A DNA stretch of 11,151 bases from an archaeon. GTDB lineage: Archaea > Hydrothermarchaeota > Hydrothermarchaeia > JALTZZ01 > JALUTC01. The notes beneath the pieces are model-generated. The model ran no database searches. It worked only from the letters and a program-made list of their open reading frames with translations, and had not been told where the DNA came from. The stretch is taken from the NCBI GenBank assembly GCA_027058345.1, contig JALUTC010000120.1:1-11151 (forward strand), written 5' to 3'. Shown here in pieces: positions 7,254 through 11,151 of this stretch (position 1 is the first letter of the stretch; each line of letters opens with the position of its first letter). The position numbers and the translations under genes were made by a program.

Positions 7254-8302
7254 TTGAATTGATAAATGTAAATAAATACTATAAAGATAAACATGTATTA
7301 AAAGATATAAATTTGGATGTAAAAAGAGGTGAAATATTAGCTTTACTTGGATTGTCAGGTGCAGGAAAGACGACACTATTAAAGGTGATGAATTTACTCG
7401 AAGATATAGATTCTGGCAAGATAATATTCGATGGAATAGATGTTACAAATTTAAATGAGAATGAAAAGGTTAAATATAGAAGAAGAATGTGTCTCGTATT
7501 TCAAAAACCGGAATTTTTCAGAGGAAGTGTTTTCGACAATATAGCTTATGGACTAAAAGTAAGAAAGGTTAGTAAGAGAGAGATAGAGCTTAGAGTAAAG
7601 GAAGCGTTGGAAATCGTTGGATTAAAGGGTTACGAAAAAAGAAATGTCAAAACATTATCTGCAGGAGAAGCTCAAAGAGTAAATTTAGCGAGAGCATTGG
7701 TAATTGAACCTGAAGTTTTACTTCTAGATGAGCCAACATCAAACTTAGACCCAAAAAATACGGAAATCATAGAAAATATAATAAAGACTGCTAGAGAAGA
7801 AAAAGGGGTAACAATTGTTATTGCAACACACGATCAAGGACAAGCTTTGAGAATTTCAGATAGAATTGCTATAATAAACGATGGTAAATTGGAACAGGTT
7901 GGTTACAAGGAAGATATCTTATTTAATCCAAGAACATTATTCGTCGCAAAATTCTTAGGGATGAAAAATATATTCAAAGGATATGCAAAAAATGGAAAGA
8001 TATTCTTTGAAGATTTGGAAATAACTGTTAACAGTAATATTAACGGAGAGGTTTTCTTTGGAATAAGACCCGAAGATATTATGATAGTTAGAGAAGGAAG
8101 AAAAAAGGAAAATATGCTTCGTGTAAAAATAGAAAGAATTAATCTAATATCTGCATCGATATATGAAATCGAATCATATTATAAGTCAACTAAGATTTAT
8201 ATCCATGTACCAAGACACGTTGTAGATGTAATGAAATTATATAAAGGAAAATATATAAATATTTCTCTGAAAAAGGATTCGATAAGAATATTTCCTAAGT
8301 AA
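7250..8302 (+). CDS. tupC: Tungstate-type ABC transporter ATP-binding protein (TupC family)
   Basis: Cytoplasmic ATPase that powers the adjacent permease. All ABC motifs are visible in order: Walker A GLSGAGKTT (34-42), Q-loop Gln85 in VFQKPEFF, signature LSAGE (136-140) followed by AQRVNLARA, Walker B VLLLDEP (156-162), D-loop SNLD and the switch histidine 194 (ATHD). After about residue 230 comes an extra 120-residue C-terminal part with FFGIRPEDI, the regulatory-domain hallmark of the MalK/ModC/WtpC class of importers. The domain resembles a TOBE fold and may sense oxyanion or set subunit contacts; that is inference. GAGGAG lies six bases before the ATG. The last eight bases overlap the end of truD on the other strand. 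The substrate is assigned from the permease; the ATPase alone would not settle it. Confidence 0.85.
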   Translation: MIELINVNKYYKDKHVLKDINLDVKRGEILALLGLSGAGKTTLLKVMNLLEDIDSGKIIFDGIDVTNLNENEKVKYRRRMCLVFQKPEFFRGSVFDNIAYGLKVRKVSKREIELRVKEALEIVGLKGYEKRNVKTLSAGEAQRVNLARALVIEPEVLLLDEPTSNLDPKNTEIIENIIKTAREEKGVTIVIATHDQGQALRISDRIAIINDGKLEQVGYKEDILFNPRTLFVAKFLGMKNIFKGYAKNGKIFFEDLEITVNSNINGEVFFGIRPEDIMIVREGRKKENMLRVKIERINLISASIYEIESYYKSTKIYIHVPRHVVDVMKLYKGKYINISLKKDSIRIFPK

Positions 8303-9440
8303 ATTTTATAGGATTAACCTTCATTATCTCTCTTAAAACAGTCGTTGCATAACTAGATTTTGGAAGGAAAAATTCTAAAACAACATCCCTATTTACAATC
8401 TCGTACTTTATCTTTGTACGTATCATTGCATCTCTCTCAACAGATTTAACGCTTAACTCTGGCATGGATTTCACCTTGAAATCTTGTATACGAATCCCTT
8501 CCTCTTCAAGAATCTCCCTCTCAATCTCGTTTAAATTATCTGCATCATAACCAAGACATCTTATCCTCTTTCCTCTCAAATCTTCTCCATATTCGAGATA
8601 CTTGCTCAAAATTTTATTAAAGAGATAACTTTGATATGCTTCTGTAAATAGCGTTCTTATTCTATAAGGGATTCTTCTCAAAGCATTTACATAATCTCTT
8701 GGATATTTACTAAGATGTTTTATAACCAATCGTTCGTATTCTAAATGTTCGGGAAATACCTTCAACGCCATTTTATAATCACATGTTTCAAGCAGAAACA
8801 TTCTAGCAGCCTTTGCCTCCTTCTTTTCATATGGATATACGTGGCAAAGATATTCCATTATTGCCTTCTTAAACTCCCCTTTTATAATATATTTTCCAAC
8901 GATATGCGTGTTCGGTCTTGTTATTCCGAATCTTTGATATCCAAAATAATTCGGTATCCATTTCTCTTCAAGCTCTTTTATTATATTTTCTAAATTTTCC
9001 AATTTCTCAACCTTCCTTATTCTAATCCTAAATCTATTTCCTAAGAGATTTTTCGAAGAAATTTTCTCGTTTGACTTTCCAACAATTTTTATCTCAATAT
9101 CTCTTAAGCTTAATCTCTTTAACATTTCCTCACTTATTTTATAAGCTGATACATATTGTACAGTTACAGCCCTCTTATCCTTATTTCCAGCAAATGAAAA
9201 TCTCTTTTCCGATACTCCAAGAATTCTAGCTATTTTTAATATTGCGTCAACCGTATTGTAATTTTTCTTCTTCAACAAAAATACCGTATAATCACCATTA
9301 TCATCTAAATTTAAATTATATACTTCTTCAACGAAAAAATCCTCAGGCTTAACTCTTATCTCTCCACCAATACCATCACAATCCGTTATATAATATTTTA
9401 GACCAAGAAATTTATCGAGTTCATATGGAGATTCTCTCAT
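8295..9440 (-). CDS. truD: tRNA pseudouridine(13) synthase TruD
   Basis: Pseudouridine synthase of the TruD family, which converts U13 of the tRNA D arm to pseudouridine. Archaeal and eukaryotic relatives (Pus7) may also modify other sites. The 381-residue protein shows the catalytic motif FAGNKDKRAVTVQ with Asp88 as the expected nucleophile, the family motif NYFGYQRFG, and an N-terminal KPEDFFVEE segment. The insert between the two halves of the core is present. I choose the ATG at 9440, preceded by GAGAGGAG; a TTG at 9452 in the same frame is possible and would add four residues. With this start the gene overlaps queF by 20 bases. Its end overlaps the converging tupC gene by eight bases, so no room is left for a terminator between them. 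Confidence 0.95.
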   Translation of the reverse strand: MRESPYELDKFLGLKYYITDCDGIGGEIRVKPEDFFVEEVYNLNLDDNGDYTVFLLKKKNYNTVDAILKIARILGVSEKRFSFAGNKDKRAVTVQYVSAYKISEEMLKRLSLRDIEIKIVGKSNEKISSKNLLGNRFRIRIRKVEKLENLENIIKELEEKWIPNYFGYQRFGITRPNTHIVGKYIIKGEFKKAIMEYLCHVYPYEKKEAKAARMFLLETCDYKMALKVFPEHLEYERLVIKHLSKYPRDYVNALRRIPYRIRTLFTEAYQSYLFNKILSKYLEYGEDLRGKRIRCLGYDADNLNEIEREILEEEGIRIQDFKVKSMPELSVKSVERDAMIRTKIKYEIVNRDVVLEFFLPKSSYATTVLREIMKVNPIKFT

Positions 9441-9873
9441 TTCTCCTCTCAATCTCTTCCTTAAAGAATTCCTTTCTATGTTTATCAGAGTAATAACTTG
9501 CGCGAACTATCGTTTTTATACCACCTCTTGGTTTATATTCTAATTCGACATGCATCTCTATTGGATCGCAGAGTTTCACTAAATCTTCAAGTATTCTATT
9601 AACGGCATGCTCATAATATATTCCAACGTTTCTATAACTTAACAAATAATATTTCAGGGATTTAAGCTCAATAATTTTATCCCTTGGTATATATCTAATC
9701 CTTAGCTTAGCAAAGTCTGGCAAACCTGTTCTTGGACATAAGCTTGTAAATTCATCCGTTTCAATTATAACCTCTATCCTTCTTCCTTTATATTCATATT
9801 CAAATGTTTCCAATACACTCGTATCAATTGCTTCGTATCCTCTCTTTTCATACCTAAGCTTATACTCCTTCAT
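9421..9873 (-). CDS. queF: QueF-family protein, probable archaeosine synthase (QueF-like)
   Basis: Tunnel-fold enzyme of the QueF family. Bacterial QueF reduces preQ0 to preQ1 with NADPH, while crenarchaeal QueF-L instead converts preQ0-modified tRNA to archaeosine at position 15. As archaea lack preQ1/queuosine, the second role is more likely here. The 150-residue protein has the thioimide-forming cysteine in TSLCPRTGLPDFA (Cys46) with the partner Asp53, and the segment ELKSLKYYLLSYRN (69-82), which matches the bacterial QueF NADPH-site motif. The usual His-Glu pair after it is Tyr87-Glu88 (IYYEHA), so the histidine is lost; the glutamate is kept. The start overlaps the rpsB stop by four bases (ATGA), with GAGG seven bases upstream. 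Reductase versus amidinotransferase cannot be settled by motifs alone. The tRNA transglycosylase and preQ0 synthesis genes are not in the window. Confidence 0.88.
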   Translation of the reverse strand: MKEYKLRYEKRGYEAIDTSVLETFEYEYKGRRIEVIIETDEFTSLCPRTGLPDFAKLRIRYIPRDKIIELKSLKYYLLSYRNVGIYYEHAVNRILEDLVKLCDPIEMHVELEYKPRGGIKTIVRASYYSDKHRKEFFKEEIERRNERISI

Positions 9874-10463
9874 ATCTTTTCCTCAAAGAACTTTTCAAAC
9901 GATGGATACGTCGATATATCTTCTCCCCTTTCTCTTAAAACTTCTCTTCCTAAAATCCAATAGATTAATGCCAGTGCCTTCCTACCTTTATTATTCGTAG
10001 GTATTGCTAGGTCGACATATCTTAACGAATTATCCGTATCACATAAAGCAACGACAGGAATTCCTATCTTAACCGCCTCTTTAACCGCTTGCTCATCAGC
10101 CCTAGGATCTGTTGCTACGAGAACATCAACCTCAAGAAAATTTGGCAATGCTGGATTTGTCAATGTTCCAGGGATAAATCTATTTGGAATTGCAATCGCA
10201 CCAGTATATTTTGCAAACTTTTTTATCGGTTGAACACCATACTGCCTTCTAGATACTACGAGTATTTTATTAGGTTCAAATCTTGCCAAAAATTTTGCCG
10301 CTATTCTTAATCTTTCATCCGTCTTTTTAATATCCAATATATTTAATCCATCAGGTCTAACTTTATAAATGAATGGCTGCATATCCTTTGTCTTTATTTG
10401 TGTTCCTATGTGAACTCCACAGGTTAAATATAGGTCTATACTTACTAATAATTCGCTACTCAT
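9870..10463 (-). CDS. rpsB: 30S ribosomal protein S2 (uS2, archaeal type)
   Basis: Small-subunit ribosomal protein uS2, located at the head-body junction of the 30S subunit. The 197-residue protein matches the archaeal type: GVHIGTQIKTKDMQPFIYK, VRPDGLNILDIKKTDERL, FIPGTLTNP, VATDPRADEQAVKEA, IPVVALCDTDN and IPTNNKGRKALALIYW appear in the usual order. The ATG at 10463 gives the expected archaeal N-terminus. No Shine-Dalgarno element precedes it, suggesting a leaderless or short-leader message. In many archaea rpsB ends a cluster with rpl13, rps9, rpoN, rpoK and eno; none of these is next to it here. Instead it opens a three-gene unit with queF and truD and faces a divergent unknown gene across 68 bases. 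Confidence 0.97.
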   Translation of the reverse strand: MSSELLVSIDLYLTCGVHIGTQIKTKDMQPFIYKVRPDGLNILDIKKTDERLRIAAKFLARFEPNKILVVSRRQYGVQPIKKFAKYTGAIAIPNRFIPGTLTNPALPNFLEVDVLVATDPRADEQAVKEAVKIGIPVVALCDTDNSLRYVDLAIPTNNKGRKALALIYWILGREVLRERGEDISTYPSFEKFFEEKI

Positions 10464-10531
10464 AATATTTTATGCAAAATTAATAAAATCTTTCAAACTT
10501 CTCGAATCTTGTTACCTTATTTAAAGAATTA
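10464..10531. promoter_or_regulatory. Divergent intergenic region between rpsB and the unknown gene
   Basis: Sixty-eight AT-rich bases separate divergent starts. TTTTATTAA read on the minus strand near 10480-10488 is about 20 bases before the rpsB ATG and could support a leaderless rpsB message; CTTTAAATAA on the minus strand at 10517-10526 would give a leader of about 33 bases. On the plus strand ATTAATAAAAT near 10479-10489 could serve the unknown gene. Neither start has a Shine-Dalgarno element. The assignments are weak. Confidence 0.35.
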
Positions 10532-10894
10532 ATGGTAAATATTTTCTCAAAGATATTTGAATTGATAAAAAAATTAGATGGAAAAACGTTGGATTACGAT
10601 AGGTTTAAAAGTTTGAACGAATTTATAGAGAGAAAACTTAGTAGATATAATATTTTTGAAGTAGTCGATGAAATTAATAGTCCGATTGAAAAATTTTTCG
10701 AGGAATTTCTCGTAGATTTTATATTGAATGGTGAATATAACTTATATGAAATTCACGATGAAAATAAAAAATGTAGAATTATTGCTGCGGAAAATGATAG
10801 AGATAGGAAAATAATAATTCTATGCATTAAGGATAGAGATATTGAGCTTAAAATATTTAGCGAGAAATTGTTAAAGGCATATTTAGAAAACTAA
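10532..10894 (+). CDS. Hypothetical protein, 120 residues, unrecognised
   Basis: I do not recognise this protein. It is highly charged, with alternating acidic and basic residues, and has no membrane segment, signal peptide, cysteine pair or nucleotide-binding motif. The first two thirds look helical (FSKIFELIKKL, then RFKSLNEFIERKLSRY and SPIEKFFEEFLVDFIL). The last third has beta-like strands (CRIIAAEND, RKIIILCIKD) and a closing helix (SEKLLKAYLEN). A small alpha/beta fold is likely. It stands alone on its strand between rpsB and a ubiD-type gene, and its stop codon overlaps the converging ubiD stop by four bases. The ATG at 10532 has no ribosome binding site. Base composition resembles the neighbours, and no competing long frame lies opposite, so I take it as a real gene. 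A lineage-restricted protein is plausible. Confidence 0.65.
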   Translation: MVNIFSKIFELIKKLDGKTLDYDRFKSLNEFIERKLSRYNIFEVVDEINSPIEKFFEEFLVDFILNGEYNLYEIHDENKKCRIIAAENDRDRKIIILCIKDRDIELKIFSEKLLKAYLEN

Positions 10895-11151
10895 TCAAAT
10901 ACTCTTCTAAACCTTTCCCTATTATTTAAAGGCATTGTTGCATCAATTCCTAGCTTTGACGTTATACCAGATTTCTCTGCACTCGGGTCTAGTGAAGAGC
11001 CTGGCTGATTCTTAAATATGTATAAATCTTTATCCGCTTGAAATCTCGTTGCCAATGCATATTCAATATCTTCCCAACAATTTACATCGATATCGTCATC
11101 GACAACAATTACAAGCTTCAACCCTTTATGTGCATTAAACGCTGCCTTAAT
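10891..11151 (-). CDS. ubiD: UbiD-family decarboxylase, C-terminal fragment (partial, cut by right edge)
   Basis: Last 86 residues of a UbiD-type (de)carboxylase, the enzymes that use prenylated FMN made by UbiX. Visible family motifs are KLVIVVDDDID, WEDIEYALATRFQADKD, then GSSLDPSA, TSKLGIDAT and the closing RERFRRVF. The frame stays open to the window edge (IKAAFNAHKG before the KLVIVV motif), so an internal TTG at 11121 is not the start and most of the gene lies outside. In many archaea the UbiD paralogue acts as anhydromevalonate phosphate decarboxylase in the modified mevalonate route to isoprenoid lipids. That role is a reasonable guess but cannot be separated from other UbiD activities using the tail alone. 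The stop overlaps that of the converging unknown gene by four bases. Confidence 0.93.
   Translation of the reverse strand: MKAAFNAHKGLKLVIVVDDDIDVNCWEDIEYALATRFQADKDLYIFKNQPGSSLDPSAEKSGITSKLGIDATMPLNNRERFRRVFD

Noticed and set aside
10891..11121. A complete 76-residue gene starting at TTG 11121
   Set aside because: The frame continues upstream to the window edge with residues matching UbiD proteins, so this is the 3' part of a longer gene.
1..11151. tRNA genes, CRISPR repeats, insertion sequences or attachment sites
   Set aside because: No gap between genes exceeds about 70 bases, no cloverleaf or T-loop consensus, direct-repeat array, transposase or integrase was seen on either strand. A small structured RNA inside a coding region cannot be excluded by eye.

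Overview
The window is a gene-dense, AT-rich piece of an archaeal chromosome. The lineage follows from the gene set: an MCM replicative helicase, the archaeal exosome (Rrp4, Rrp41, Rrp42), SBDS, a 20S proteasome alpha subunit, the RNase P protein Pop5, an archaeal-type ribosomal protein uS2 and archaeal-type TruD. A QueF-family protein in an archaeon is best known as the crenarchaeal archaeosine synthase QueF-L. With the purine-rich, A+T-biased codons, this suggests a Thermoproteota/TACK-type thermophile, but I cannot name a genus.

Layout. (1) Positions 1-5068, minus strand: one long gene string read right to left, pop5 - psmA - SBDS - rrp4 - rrp41 - rrp42 - mcm. It is the core of the well-known archaeal exosome/proteasome superoperon, with genes overlapping or a few bases apart. 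The MCM gene follows directly after rrp42 and runs off the left edge at its Walker A motif. (2) Positions 5104-8302, plus strand: an FAD-dependent dehydrogenase of the COG2509 type with an N-terminal four-cysteine motif, then a two-gene tungstate-type ABC importer (permease and ATPase) with no binding protein beside it. (3) Positions 8295-10463, minus strand: rpsB - queF - truD, all overlapping, joining a ribosomal protein to two enzymes whose products lie two nucleotides apart in the tRNA D arm (archaeosine-15 and pseudouridine-13). (4) Positions 10532-10894, plus strand: an unrecognised 120-residue protein. (5) Positions 10891-11151, minus strand: the C-terminus of a UbiD-family decarboxylase, cut by the right edge.

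The genes are mostly informational: protein turnover, RNA turnover and processing, ribosome maturation, translation and tRNA modification. A metal-oxyanion importer and a redox flavoprotein sit between them. Many starts carry a GGTG or GAGG Shine-Dalgarno element 5-7 bases upstream, which allows several starts to be placed; the first genes of some units look leaderless. No tRNA, rRNA, CRISPR array, insertion sequence or integrase was seen. No gap between genes exceeds 70 bases. I see no new defence or mobile system. The points most worth a second look are the mcm placement, the QueF/TruD/uS2 unit with a His-to-Tyr change in QueF, the cysteine-rich flavoprotein, the solitary tup pair with an inverted repeat at its promoter, and the orphan protein.
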